Positions 1 to 8,969 of a stretch of DNA of 37,230 bases are shown piece after piece. The notes beneath the pieces are model-generated. The model worked only from the letters and a program-made list of their open reading frames with translations. It was not told the origin of the DNA and did no database searches. Every line of letters starts with the position of its first letter. The first letter of the stretch is position 1. Position numbers and translations under genes: made by a program. Source of the stretch: Lachnospiraceae bacterium (GTDB lineage Bacteria; Bacillota; Clostridia; Lachnospirales; Lachnospiraceae); the NCBI GenBank assembly GCA_017424235.1, contig JAFPAQ010000177.1:1-37230 (forward strand), given 5' to 3'.

Positions 1-492
1 ATTCCCTACCGGTGCTCCAAGAAAAGCTATCCTTTTATATCCATGTACCTTTACAAGATGCTCTACACACTGATACATTCCATTGTAGCTGTCAGTTATA
101 AGATATGATGTGTTATCGTCTTCAGGGATATCTTCCATCATAACTAATGGAACCGAACTAAATTTTTCCAAAAATTCCTTTCCATTCTCTATGCTCTTAA
201 ATATCTTTAGCGATCCATACGTAACGATAATAGCATCCGGATGCATAAGGTTGGCATAATCATATATGGTATTAAACTGATATTTATAAGCTTTATCAAA
301 TTCATTAATTATAACTCCATTAATATTATTGGGTATCTGCTGACCAACCAGCAAAATGACATTAGCATCATATTTATCAGCAGCCTCATAAAAGCCTTTT
401 ATCTGCTCACTAGGATAATACCCCTGAATATCCCCCAGCATGATTACTACATTATACTTCTTTTTGGTCATATCATTCATAGCAACATCCAT
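1..492 (-). CDS. LacI-type periplasmic-binding-fold sensor protein, C-terminus cut by window edge
   Basis: Reading the minus strand from 492 gives an open frame running off the window with no stop. It begins MDVAMNDMTKKKYNVVIML and continues as the first lobe of a LacI/GalR-type sugar-binding domain (Peripla_BP_3 style): a first strand with GDIQGYYPSEQIKGF, a Y..A..Y helix, NGVIIN, HPDAIIVTYG, PLVMMED, and GMYQCVEHLVKVHGYKRIAFLGAP near the cut. There is no room for a LacI helix-turn-helix before this domain. In Lachnospiraceae such HTH-less sensor domains usually precede a GGDEF or kinase module, so the missing part may be a diguanylate cyclase; that is inference. The start is uncertain: ATG at 492 lies almost on top of the GAAAGGG ribosome site, and ATG at 480 lies about 13 bases from it. 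Confidence 0.75.
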   Translation of the reverse strand, partial: MDVAMNDMTKKKYNVVIMLGDIQGYYPSEQIKGFYEAADKYDANVILLVGQQIPNNINGVIINEFDKAYKYQFNTIYDYANLMHPDAIIVTYGSLKIFKSIENGKEFLEKFSSVPLVMMEDIPEDDNTSYLITDSYNGMYQCVEHLVKVHGYKRIAFLGAPVGN

Positions 493-580
493 GCCCTTTC
501 TACAACCTTTATTCTAAGTTGCATGAACAATCAATAAAATCTTCTGCAACTAATACATAATTTTATTAGCATCATATATT

Positions 581-610
581 ATTATATCATAGCGCAATGT
601 TTTCTGACAA
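581..610 (-). promoter_or_regulatory. Sigma-A promoter for the LacI-like sensor gene
   Basis: On the minus strand, TTGTCA (610-605) is followed after 18 bases by TATAAT (586-581). This predicts a transcript starting near 574 and a leader of about 80 bases before the sensor gene. Confidence 0.65.
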
Positions 611-669
611 CACCTTTGAATTTTGCATGATAATCATTTTATATTATTGTTTTTATCCTTTTTTACAGA

Positions 670-695
670 AAAGAGCTGAAATTTTTCAGCTCTTT
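670..695 (-). terminator. Hairpin terminator after the GH94 phosphorylase gene
   Basis: The 11-base arms AAAGAGCTGAA (670-680) and TTCAGCTCTTT (685-695) are perfect complements with a 4-base loop. It sits about 40 bases past the phosphorylase stop. The following T-run on the minus strand is short and broken, so termination may be moderate. Confidence 0.6.
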
Positions 696-736
696 AATAA
701 AAATATCAAACCTTATTCTTTTTAGTCAAAATGTAA

Positions 737-3436
737 TTAGCCTAATTCAACATTAATTACATGGAGCTTGTCATCAAGTCCTTCAACTACTTCTTTATTA
801 AGACATGCAGATGTACCCTTACTCTCTAATACAATGCTGTCATCACATACAGCCTTCTTAATACTGTATTCACCATAAGTAAGCTTATTAGCATTATTGT
901 AATTTATAACAAATTTCTTCTTCATGAACTCAAGCTGAATGCTTGCATTTCCGCTTTCATCAAACTGTTCAGCCATAAGCTTAGGTACAACCAGGAGATT
1001 TCCTACTTCACCTCTTACACCGTATACCTCAGTAATCATTGTAAGCATATACCAGCTTGCAGCACCTGTAAGATAGTTGTACATTCCACGACCGGAAGCA
1101 TCAAAATACTCTGGAACACCCGGATAAATCTTACTTACTTCAAAATTCATACATGCTGAAATAAGTGTATTTAATGCTTTATATCCTTCTTTTACAAATC
1201 CCTGTTTGTATAATGCATTAGCATACATAACAGTCATGTGTGAGAACACCGCTCCATTTTCTTTTTCGCCATATGCAAAACCAAACATACGTCCAAGGTC
1301 AAACTTATCTTCATCAAACTTAGAATTAAGTCTGTATCCACCAGCCTCTTTCTTGTAAAGGTACTTATCAGCACTTGCGCAGATTTTCTTTGTAAGTTCA
1401 GCATCTGCAGTACCACTCATTATAGAGAATACCTGGCTGGTAAGCATCATACGTACATTATCTCCATGCACACCTTCTACCTGTCTGCCATTATTGTCAT
1501 AGTATCCGTTGAACCAGCCATTGCCTTCACTGTCAGTTACCCACTCAGTTTTTCTAATGTGGTTCATCATCCACTCACCCTTATCTTCAAGATTCTTAAT
1601 AAGAGCTTCTATTTCAACTTCTACTACCTTTCCATTTACATCATGGATACATGTCTTTGTATATTCATCAAGAAGTGATTTTTTCCATTCAATATCATCA
1701 TATTTTGCAACATCATCAGCAAGAAGAATCGAAATATTCTCAGAAAGCTCAATTGTCTTCTTTCCTGTCATATCCATATATTTCTTAAGATAAACAGCAA
1801 GATCCTTGAAATTATACGCATAAGCACTTGTAAATGCAACGCTTTCTCCTCTGTCACCTGCCATATCAAGCGCATCATTCCAGTCTGCATTTCTAAGTCT
1901 GATATGATTATGCTCACCTACTTCATAGAATGCACAAAGCTGCTGTAAAAGGATATGCTCAATTATGCTTCCATTATACACATCACCATCAGCTGTTTTC
2001 TGCTTCATTCCATAAGCATCATTCCAGTCTGTATCTGTAAACATACCTCTCTGAACCTGACGGTCTTTGAAATAAGGAACCTTCTCACTAAGAATATCTA
2101 TATCACCTGTCTGATCAATATAAAGCTTTGTTGTAAGGAATGACCAGAAACCATGATCCATCCAAACTCTGGTTATACTGTTTCTGTCAGCCTTGAACTC
2201 ACCCTGTTTGTCACCGATTATAGTTGCATTGGTACCATCAATACGAACTCCACCATAATTATCAACAATCATCTGACGAACTCCGTCAGGATTCATGAAA
2301 AGAAGTGATAAGCAGTCCTGCCATAAATCTCTCCAGCCGCGTCCACCTTTACCATAATCATGATGTGGAAGGAAAGAGCATCCATAAATACGTCTTAAGA
2401 TTGGCTGGAAGCAAATCCATCTAAGGTAGCTGTCCTCTGTCTTATCTCCTGTGTGGAAAAATACATTTACTTTTTCTTCCCAATACTTCTTTAATTCTTC
2501 AAGTAAAGCATCAACCTTTTTTTCGCTGTCATATTTTGCCATTACATCAGCATATTTTGCCATGTCATCAGTTGCGCCTATGATCACTGTATATGAAACA
2601 GTCTGTGCAGGAGCAAGCTCTACAGTTGCGAATCTAAGTCCTCCAACTGCTTCCTTACCATCAACACAGGTACCTTTATTTACACCCTCAAGATTATTCT
2701 TAACTGCAAGAGGTGCAATATAGCTTCCGCCTTCACCTATATAGTCTTCTGCAACAGGGAAAAAGCTTACAGGAGCCTCTCCTTTTCCTGAAACACCATA
2801 TACAAAGTATGTAATATTATTCTTCCGGTGTCCTCTTTCATCAAAAGAAAGCTTTGGCTTAACCTCTACACCATAATCAGTAGTCTTTATCTGATGCAAA
2901 AGAGAAGTAACATGTCTGTGATCTCTGATATTATCAGCACTTCTGCCATATACCGGAATAGCGGCTGTAGGAACGAGCTTCTGTACTGTATCGGCAGTAT
3001 TCTCAATAACTACTCTCATAACTTCTACATTTGAATTAACCGGAACAAAACTAGTAACCTTTGATCTAAGCTGATATTTTTCACTACTTCTGGTAATTGT
3101 CTGCCACATATATCCGGCTTCAATGCTACACTCTTCCTGTGCATCTGTAAACTTAACAAATTCTGCTTCTGCGGATGCTCCTGTTGCTGACCAGCTTCCT
3201 TTGTTTTCAATATAACACCAGAAATTTCTTGTAGATTTATTGTTATGAAGATTTTCATTACTTTCAGGTTCAAGAATGAAAGTATTCTGATCAATCTTAC
3301 TGTCTCCTCCAAGATTTGGTGATACACTTGACTTAATTCCCTGCTCACCTGCTACCGGGAAATAAAGGTATGTGTAGTTTTCCGGATGGTTGAGTTTAAA
3401 GATTTCATCTCCATTTTCAAAATTTACATATTTCAT
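737..3436 (-). CDS. GH94 family glycoside phosphorylase (cellobiose-phosphorylase-like)
   Basis: A cytosolic enzyme of 899 residues in the GH94 (former GT36) family, which splits beta-glucosides with phosphate to give a sugar 1-phosphate and a shorter sugar. The sequence shows the N-terminal beta-sandwich (roughly 1-290), then the (alpha/alpha)6 catalytic barrel with HHDYGKGGRGWRDLWQD (358-374), two DWNDA motifs (470-474 and 518-522) and the C-terminal YLTGAASWY element, which in this family lies by the phosphate site. The DWND at 518-521 (after IRLRNA) best matches the position of the general-acid Asp of characterised cellobiose phosphorylases. At 899 residues it is longer than classical cellobiose phosphorylase (about 810), so the acceptor could be another beta-glucan oligosaccharide. 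A strong AGGAGG site lies 9 bases before the ATG. The family call is firm; the substrate is not. Confidence 0.88.
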   Translation of the reverse strand: MKYVNFENGDEIFKLNHPENYTYLYFPVAGEQGIKSSVSPNLGGDSKIDQNTFILEPESNENLHNNKSTRNFWCYIENKGSWSATGASAEAEFVKFTDAQEECSIEAGYMWQTITRSSEKYQLRSKVTSFVPVNSNVEVMRVVIENTADTVQKLVPTAAIPVYGRSADNIRDHRHVTSLLHQIKTTDYGVEVKPKLSFDERGHRKNNITYFVYGVSGKGEAPVSFFPVAEDYIGEGGSYIAPLAVKNNLEGVNKGTCVDGKEAVGGLRFATVELAPAQTVSYTVIIGATDDMAKYADVMAKYDSEKKVDALLEELKKYWEEKVNVFFHTGDKTEDSYLRWICFQPILRRIYGCSFLPHHDYGKGGRGWRDLWQDCLSLLFMNPDGVRQMIVDNYGGVRIDGTNATIIGDKQGEFKADRNSITRVWMDHGFWSFLTTKLYIDQTGDIDILSEKVPYFKDRQVQRGMFTDTDWNDAYGMKQKTADGDVYNGSIIEHILLQQLCAFYEVGEHNHIRLRNADWNDALDMAGDRGESVAFTSAYAYNFKDLAVYLKKYMDMTGKKTIELSENISILLADDVAKYDDIEWKKSLLDEYTKTCIHDVNGKVVEVEIEALIKNLEDKGEWMMNHIRKTEWVTDSEGNGWFNGYYDNNGRQVEGVHGDNVRMMLTSQVFSIMSGTADAELTKKICASADKYLYKKEAGGYRLNSKFDEDKFDLGRMFGFAYGEKENGAVFSHMTVMYANALYKQGFVKEGYKALNTLISACMNFEVSKIYPGVPEYFDASGRGMYNYLTGAASWYMLTMITEVYGVRGEVGNLLVVPKLMAEQFDESGNASIQLEFMKKKFVINYNNANKLTYGEYSIKKAVCDDSIVLESKGTSACLNKEVVEGLDDKLHVINVELG

Positions 3437-3585
3437 TACTATTATCCTCCTTAGATTAGGTCATTAGTTCATAACTATCTCAGTATGTTCATGTTACATC
3501 ATATATGTTTTTACAAAAACAATATTCATAGTAAAAATATCATTTTCATGACATAATGTTATTCAAAAAGCTTAAATATAAAATT

Positions 3586-6333
3586 TCAGACTATTTTATC
3601 CTTTGGAAGCCAGTATTTTAACTTCTGTAATAAATTTGCCAAATCTATCGGTTTTGACACAAAATCGTTCATCCCTGAACTGATAAGTTTTTCCTTAACA
3701 CCTGATACCGCATCAGCAGTCAAAGCAATTATAGGTATCAGTCTGTTTGGATTATCATCCATATGTCTTATCCTTGATGCACATTCATCACCATTCATTA
3801 GGGTCATAAAATTATCCATAAGTATCAGATCATACTCATTTTTTTCAATCATAACAAGTGCTGTGGTACCATCATCGGCTTCATCTACTATCATTTCAGT
3901 AGGACTTATCAGCGCCTTGGCAACCTCTCTGTTAATCTCATTATCATCAACCAGAAGTATTTTTGCAGCAGGTGCAAGAAACATAATGTCTTCAATATGT
4001 TCATCCTCAGAGTAGCTATATTCATCGAGCTTTCCTGCCGGAGATGCATCTATTATTTTTTGCAAAACAGTAAAACTAAATGTACTTCCAATACCATATT
4101 CGCTCTGAACATCTATTCTTCCACCCATCAGTCCGATAAGCTGTTTACATATTGCAAGCCCTAATCCTGTACCTTCCTTATGATGGTTTCTTCGTTCATC
4201 AACCTGTACATAGGAAGTGAAAAGCTTCGACATATCTTCCTCTTTTATACCGACACCTGTATCCTGTACAGAATACGTGAGAAGTATCTCATCTTCTGAA
4301 ATCTTTTCACCGGAAACAGAAATATATACACTGCCTTTCTCCGTATACTTAATAGCATTAGTTGCAAAATTTAACATTACCTGCTTAATCCTTACTGCAT
4401 CACCTTCAACAACTGCAGGTAAGTCTTCAGGAATATCAAAATCAAGCATTAACTGTTTTTCCATATTTCTTGCTTTAATCATCGTACATACATCATTTAA
4501 AAGTGAATGGGTATGGTATTTTTCTGTTATAATATCTATCTTTCCTGACTCAATCTTTGAAAAATCCAAAATATCATTTATCAATGACAAAAGACCGGTT
4601 GCAGAAGATTTTATAATGCTCATGCTTCTTCGCAGTGAATCAGACATTTCCTCACGAAGTCCTGCCTCTGCCATACCAATAATCGCATTCATAGGAGTAC
4701 GTATTTCATGTGACATGCTTGACAGAAACGCACTCTTGGCTTTATTGGCATTTTCAGCATTGAGTCTTGTCACATACGCTGAAAGAGTACTTACAACCTC
4801 AGAAAGAATCAGCTTCTCAACCGATGTATATAGTGTTGTATCACATTTGTCAAAGCCTATTGCTCCAATATATTCACCATTCAACAGCGTAGGTATCCAC
4901 AGCTGTGTGCCCCGCAGAATAGATAAAAACTTTTGTAACTTGTTTGAATCTGTACTATTCTCTTTAAAAGCACACTCTGTTATTTCTATATATCCCTTCA
5001 TATCATAATATTCAAAAAGCTTGCTGATATCCTGCGAACACATATACGCCAATTCATTTGGAAAGAAATTTTTTGAATCCAAAGCCCATTGATATGTAAA
5101 CTTGCTTGTATTGGAATCCCGATTGATCTCATATATTGCAATCCTGTCTAATTTAAAATGCTTTCCTATTTTCTCAAGAGCAATTTGTAATGAACTGTCA
5201 AGATCAGTTGAATATTTAAGACCATCCAATATCTCTCCAAGAAATCTGTGACCGTCTGCCAGCTTTACAAAATCATCTTCAGTAAAATCAACACTTTCGT
5301 TCATAACTTCATTATATATAGAGTTATGCTTCTCGCCTGAATCATTCATATATATGGCTGAAACTCTATTTTTCTGAATTTCTTCACGCGAAAGCTTTGT
5401 CTGGGTAATATTATGCAGTTTAGCTATTATGCTGACCGGTTCACCATTATCATTCCTTATCACAAATCCTTCTATCTGGTACCACAAGGGTACTGTCTCT
5501 CCATCTTTTTCATAAGAAAAATCATGTTCAAGAAACAGACCGGATTCGCAGGAAATACATATCTGTACAAGATCATCAATATTGCGAAGTTCATCATTAT
5601 GTTTATTTAAATAGTTGTAAAAATCACTTATCTCAACAGGTTCACTGTTTTCTTTTGGACCGGCATATATGGAACGATTAGCCTTGTAACTGCCTTCTTT
5701 TAAGAATATCTCAAGAACAATATCCTTTGAGCTCTTTATAAGAATGTCAAATTTTCTTCGTTCCTTTTGCAATTCCTTTAAAGAATTGTACTGCCTTTCC
5801 ATGCTTTGTTGTGTTCTGCTTACAATACTGTATAAAAACACCATTATCACAACATATTCCATTGAAAAGCCAATCATATATTTTATAAAGCATTGAAAAT
5901 GTGTCCAATGGTAATACCTTATCTCCATCTTTCCTGCAGTATTAAAATAAACACCAAACATCATGGTAAAATAAGAGATTATTCCAATTTTGAATATAAA
6001 TTTCTTATCAAAATACAGACAGCTCAATATTGGTACGAGCACATATGTTATATAAATACCAATACCATTAAAGCACCCCAATAAGCCTATAAGAACAGAA
6101 GTAATTATAAGCATATAATACTTTAAAAAAGTATCATTAACCTTCAATTTATACAGAAGAACAGGTGATAAGGTTGTCAAAAATCCCACAGTTTTTAATG
6201 AAGCCATTATCTTAGAATTAAAATCATATATATCAAAAAAAGTAAAGCCACTCAGGGCTGCAATCACAACTGAACAGACCAACAGCGACATTGCTACTAT
6301 GTGGTTTACTTCTCTCGTATTCTTCTTATACAT
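3586..6333 (-). CDS. Membrane hybrid sensor histidine kinase with PAS, GAF and receiver domains
   Basis: A 915-residue hybrid kinase. The N-terminal ~170 residues hold several hydrophobic helices forming a membrane sensor of no family I can name. Next come a PAS-like domain ending in IIAKLHNITQTK, a GAF-like region containing LWIPTLLNGEYIGAIGFD, a HisKA domain with the phospho-acceptor His 542 in SHEIRTPMNAI, and a HATPase domain with NFATNAIKYT, DTGVGI and GTGLGLAI. The C-terminal receiver has DDNEIN, the phospho-acceptor Asp 840 in LILMD, and the conserved SKP lysine. The usual Pro after the acceptor (MMP) is Thr here (FMT). I place the start at 6333, because TGGGGGAA lies 8 bases upstream; the open frame extends another 23 codons without a ribosome site. 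The output partner is not in the window. Confidence 0.9.
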   Translation of the reverse strand: MYKKNTREVNHIVAMSLLVCSVVIAALSGFTFFDIYDFNSKIMASLKTVGFLTTLSPVLLYKLKVNDTFLKYYMLIITSVLIGLLGCFNGIGIYITYVLVPILSCLYFDKKFIFKIGIISYFTMMFGVYFNTAGKMEIRYYHWTHFQCFIKYMIGFSMEYVVIMVFLYSIVSRTQQSMERQYNSLKELQKERRKFDILIKSSKDIVLEIFLKEGSYKANRSIYAGPKENSEPVEISDFYNYLNKHNDELRNIDDLVQICISCESGLFLEHDFSYEKDGETVPLWYQIEGFVIRNDNGEPVSIIAKLHNITQTKLSREEIQKNRVSAIYMNDSGEKHNSIYNEVMNESVDFTEDDFVKLADGHRFLGEILDGLKYSTDLDSSLQIALEKIGKHFKLDRIAIYEINRDSNTSKFTYQWALDSKNFFPNELAYMCSQDISKLFEYYDMKGYIEITECAFKENSTDSNKLQKFLSILRGTQLWIPTLLNGEYIGAIGFDKCDTTLYTSVEKLILSEVVSTLSAYVTRLNAENANKAKSAFLSSMSHEIRTPMNAIIGMAEAGLREEMSDSLRRSMSIIKSSATGLLSLINDILDFSKIESGKIDIITEKYHTHSLLNDVCTMIKARNMEKQLMLDFDIPEDLPAVVEGDAVRIKQVMLNFATNAIKYTEKGSVYISVSGEKISEDEILLTYSVQDTGVGIKEEDMSKLFTSYVQVDERRNHHKEGTGLGLAICKQLIGLMGGRIDVQSEYGIGSTFSFTVLQKIIDASPAGKLDEYSYSEDEHIEDIMFLAPAAKILLVDDNEINREVAKALISPTEMIVDEADDGTTALVMIEKNEYDLILMDNFMTLMNGDECASRIRHMDDNPNRLIPIIALTADAVSGVKEKLISSGMNDFVSKPIDLANLLQKLKYWLPKDKIV

Positions 6334-6416
6334 GCATATTCCCCCAAAATTGTAACTACGCAGTACCCTCGCAGTTAAGATAAATCTAATATTTTGCAGC
6401 AATAATAACCGATAAT

Positions 6417-6446
6417 ATTATATCATATTTATTTTTGTTAGTACAA
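6417..6446 (-). promoter_or_regulatory. Sigma-A promoter for the hybrid kinase
   Basis: Minus strand TTGTAC (6446-6441), an 18-base spacer, then TATAAT (6422-6417). A start near 6410 gives a leader of about 75 bases to the ATG at 6333. Confidence 0.6.
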
Positions 6447-6490
6447 TATTATATTTCTAATTGTATTTTCTGTCTAATTGTTATTGATAT

Positions 6491-6536
6491 AAAAAAACAG
6501 ATATATATTATGCTATTTAAGTACAATATACATCTG
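6491..6536 (-). terminator. Rho-independent terminator after the Na/Pi cotransporter
   Basis: On the minus strand a 12-pair stem (CAGATGTATATT, 6536-6525, with AATATATATCTG, 6509-6498; one G-U pair) is followed directly by seven T (6497-6491). It lies about 54 bases past the cotransporter stop. Confidence 0.75.
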
Positions 6537-6589
6537 CTATTTATTAATCTATTGTAACTGTCCAAATCTAAGTTGTTAACAGTAGCAAT

Positions 6590-8377
6590 CTATTTATTTT
6601 TCTTTGCTTTTTTATATCCTAAGATATTATATCTTGCTTCATACTCTTCAAACCATCTTGTGTAATCGCCATTTTTCATTTCATGAAGACTCTTTAAATA
6701 CTCATGTGTATCAAACTCATCACTTTCAAGTTCTATCATTGCTACAGCTACGTTGGAACAATGTGCTCCAATTCTGTCAAGATTAGTTATAAGATCATTA
6801 AATGCAAATCCCTGCTTATACTCACATTTTCCTGAACGAAGTCTTGCAATGTGATTAGTCTTAAGCTCATTACACAATATATTGATATGCTCTCTTAATG
6901 GCTCAACTCTCGTAGCCATAACTGTATCATCTTCAATAAATGCAGTTACTGTTATATTAACAATCTCTTTAGCTGCCGCTATAAGCACCTCAAGCTCATA
7001 TTTAGCCTCATCAGAAAATACTATTTTTTTATCATTTACTTCAGCTGATACCTTTGCGATATTCAGAGCATGGTCACCAAGTCTCTCAAAATCACTTATT
7101 GTATGCAAAAACTTAGAAACCAGCTTAGTTTGCTGTATAGTCATTTCCTTACCTGTAAGCATCATAAGATATGTGCCAAGCTTGTCTTCATATTTATCAA
7201 TAAGATTTTCTTTTTCACATACCTTATTATATTTATCCTGAGAGTAATCATCCAATAATGCTAATGCTCTTACAATATTCTTTCTTGCCTTTTTAGCCAT
7301 GCCATTCATAGCCTGATGACTCTGGTTGATTGCAAGTGCCGGATACTGAATAAATCTTTCTTCCAAAAGGTCAAAATCGACCTGTTCTTCTTTATCTTCT
7401 TCCGTATCCTTTATAAGTCTGAATACCAGTTTCTCTATCTGCCTGATAAAAGGTAATAATACTATAATAGTAGCTGTACGGAATACAGTATTCATCATTG
7501 CTATCATAACAGGACTGACTACCATATCCATAAATTCAAAATGAACAACTGCATTAACTGAGTAAAATACAATTGACCATATCAACATTCCAAACAAGTC
7601 ATTTATAAGATAAATAAGTGCTGTTCTCTTACCATTCTTATTTGTACCAATTGAAGATAAAAGTACCGGACAGGCAGCACCAACACCAATACCCATGATA
7701 ATGGGAAGCGCAGTTGAAAAACTAACAAAACCTGTTACTGACAATGCCTGTAAAATACCTACCGAAGCAGATGCACTCTGCAAAATTGCCGTAAATACTA
7801 TTCCTATCAGAATACCCATAACAGGATTAGAAAACATTGTAAGCGCTCCAACAAAAGCCGGACTATCCTTTAAAGGTGAAACAGCACCACTCATAGTCTG
7901 CATTCCCATCATCAGAATAGCAAAACCAAGCATGATATCACCAACATAGTGATGTGTTACCTTTTTTGAAAACATCTTAAATATTATACCAACTATTGCC
8001 ACAACAGCAGAAATAGTTGCAGTTGACAACAGCTGGGCTATACCATTAGAACCTTCAATATAAGAAAGACATAAAATCCATCCTGTAATACTGGTTCCTA
8101 TATTGGCTCCCATTATAATTCCTATTGCCTGTGCAACCTTCATCATACCTGAGTTAACAAATCCCACCACCATAACAGTCGTAGCAGATGAAGATTGTAT
8201 GACAGCTGTCACTCCCGCTCCAAGTAAAACTCCTTTAACAGGGGTATTAGTCAGCTTATACAGTATCAGCTCAAGCTTATTTCCTGCGACCTTCTTAAGT
8301 CCATCCCCCATAAGGGACATGCCAAACAGAAATAATGCTACTCCACTGAGTAATGACAATATCGATGTTATTCCCAT
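6590..8377 (-). CDS. Na/Pi cotransporter family protein with C-terminal PhoU-like domain
   Basis: A 595-residue inner-membrane protein. The first ~310 residues hold two inverted hydrophobic repeats, each with the family signature QSSSA-type motif (QSSSATTV at 61-68, and QSASASVG in the second half), as in NptA/NPT2 sodium-phosphate symporters. From about residue 340 a soluble all-helical PhoU-like domain follows, with DFERLGDHALNIAK and NLDRIGAHCSNVAVA helices typical of PhoU metal/phosphate-response domains. The likely role is sodium-coupled phosphate uptake or efflux. I place the start at 8377 (MGITS), 5-6 bases after GTGAGGA; a longer reading adds seven residues from an ATG at 8398. It has its own promoter and terminator, so it is probably a single-gene unit. 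Confidence 0.9.
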   Translation of the reverse strand: MGITSILSLLSGVALFLFGMSLMGDGLKKVAGNKLELILYKLTNTPVKGVLLGAGVTAVIQSSSATTVMVVGFVNSGMMKVAQAIGIIMGANIGTSITGWILCLSYIEGSNGIAQLLSTATISAVVAIVGIIFKMFSKKVTHHYVGDIMLGFAILMMGMQTMSGAVSPLKDSPAFVGALTMFSNPVMGILIGIVFTAILQSASASVGILQALSVTGFVSFSTALPIIMGIGVGAACPVLLSSIGTNKNGKRTALIYLINDLFGMLIWSIVFYSVNAVVHFEFMDMVVSPVMIAMMNTVFRTATIIVLLPFIRQIEKLVFRLIKDTEEDKEEQVDFDLLEERFIQYPALAINQSHQAMNGMAKKARKNIVRALALLDDYSQDKYNKVCEKENLIDKYEDKLGTYLMMLTGKEMTIQQTKLVSKFLHTISDFERLGDHALNIAKVSAEVNDKKIVFSDEAKYELEVLIAAAKEIVNITVTAFIEDDTVMATRVEPLREHINILCNELKTNHIARLRSGKCEYKQGFAFNDLITNLDRIGAHCSNVAVAMIELESDEFDTHEYLKSLHEMKNGDYTRWFEEYEARYNILGYKKAKKNK

Positions 8378-8434
8378 TTTTTCCTCACATTCTGTCATAT
8401 TATTCTGACAACTTTTTCTTAATGTAATAATCTT

Positions 8435-8464
8435 ATTATAATTTATTTTACTTATATTTTACAA
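8435..8464 (-). promoter_or_regulatory. Probable sigma-A promoter for the Na/Pi cotransporter
   Basis: Minus strand TTGTAA (8464-8459), an 18-base spacer and TATAAT (8440-8435). A second, upstream candidate (another TTGTAA with TATATAAT) exists in the same AT-rich stretch, so the exact promoter is uncertain. Confidence 0.5.
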
Positions 8465-8572
8465 CGATTATATACAAAAATTACATATTTTTTACAAAAT
8501 TCATATTTGCCATTATCAATAAGTATTGCTTTTCAGTAAATTTTACTATAACAGGAAAACACCTTAGGCTAT

Positions 8573-8635
8573 CAAAATAAAAAAAGCTTTGATATTGCAG
8601 TTGAAAAATATCAACTACTAATATCAAAGCTTTTT
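8573..8635 (-). terminator. Long two-storey hairpin terminator after the 50-residue gene
   Basis: Perfect 16-base arms (8581-8596 and 8620-8635, AAAAAGCTTTGATATT and its complement) enclose a second small stem (AGTTGA 8599-8604 with TCAACT 8611-8616). On the minus strand the stem ends in a T-rich run continuing past 8581. It begins only 6 bases after the stop of the small gene. The opposite strand also has T at the stem end, so it could work both ways. Confidence 0.8.
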
Positions 8636-8641
8636 AATCCT

Positions 8642-8794
8642 TTAAATCGTATCCAGATAGTCCATGATGATCTTATTTATATCATCACCCTTTCTCACCG
8701 CAACACACTTATTCTGTTTTTCCAAATACAATGCAGGATTAACAATTTCGCATATCCTGTCAAAAAAATCCACTGCCATTCTCATTAATACCAT
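8642..8794 (-). CDS. Small 50-residue protein of unknown function
   Basis: This short frame encodes MVLMRMAVDFFDRICEIVNP followed by 30 further residues ending DYLDTI. It is soluble and mixed in charge, with one Cys at 15 and one at 30. I recognise no family. It is likely real: AGGGGG lies 8 bases before the ATG, a near-consensus promoter stands about 75 bases upstream, and a strong terminator begins 6 bases after the stop, so it forms its own transcription unit. The neighbours (helicase upstream, phosphate transporter downstream) give no clear clue to its function. Alternatives are a regulatory RNA that happens to carry a frame, or a small regulatory peptide. Confidence 0.65.
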   Translation of the reverse strand: MVLMRMAVDFFDRICEIVNPALYLEKQNKCVAVRKGDDINKIIMDYLDTI

Positions 8795-8869
8795 AATTTT
8801 TCCCCCTGTTTACACATTTATTATATTGTTTTCCCCAAAACAAGTTTACATAATTATTTGTATGATACT

Positions 8870-8897
8870 ATTATAGCAGTTTTCAACCTTTTTTCAA
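8870..8897 (-). promoter_or_regulatory. Sigma-A promoter for the 50-residue gene
   Basis: Minus strand TTGAAA (8897-8892), a 16-base spacer and a consensus TATAAT (8875-8870). Predicted start near 8862, giving a leader of about 68 bases before the small ORF. Confidence 0.75.
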
Positions 8898-8969
8898 GTT
8901 TTTTTGTATATTTCGTTGTATTTTAATATATTTTGCATGTTTTATTGTGCATATTTCACATAAAGTATT

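Noticed and set aside
241-537. A 98-codon plus-strand frame near the left edge
   Set aside because: It is antisense to the LacI-like sensor gene, whose protein clearly has a recognised fold.
4217-5008. A 263-codon open frame on the plus strand
   Set aside because: It lies entirely opposite the kinase core of the hybrid histidine kinase, has no ribosome site, and reads like a low-complexity Ser/Ile-rich antisense product.
3586-6333. Treating the longer frame (from 6402) as the true start of the hybrid kinase
   Set aside because: The first 23 codons have no ribosome site, while a purine-rich site stands 8 bases before the ATG at 6333.
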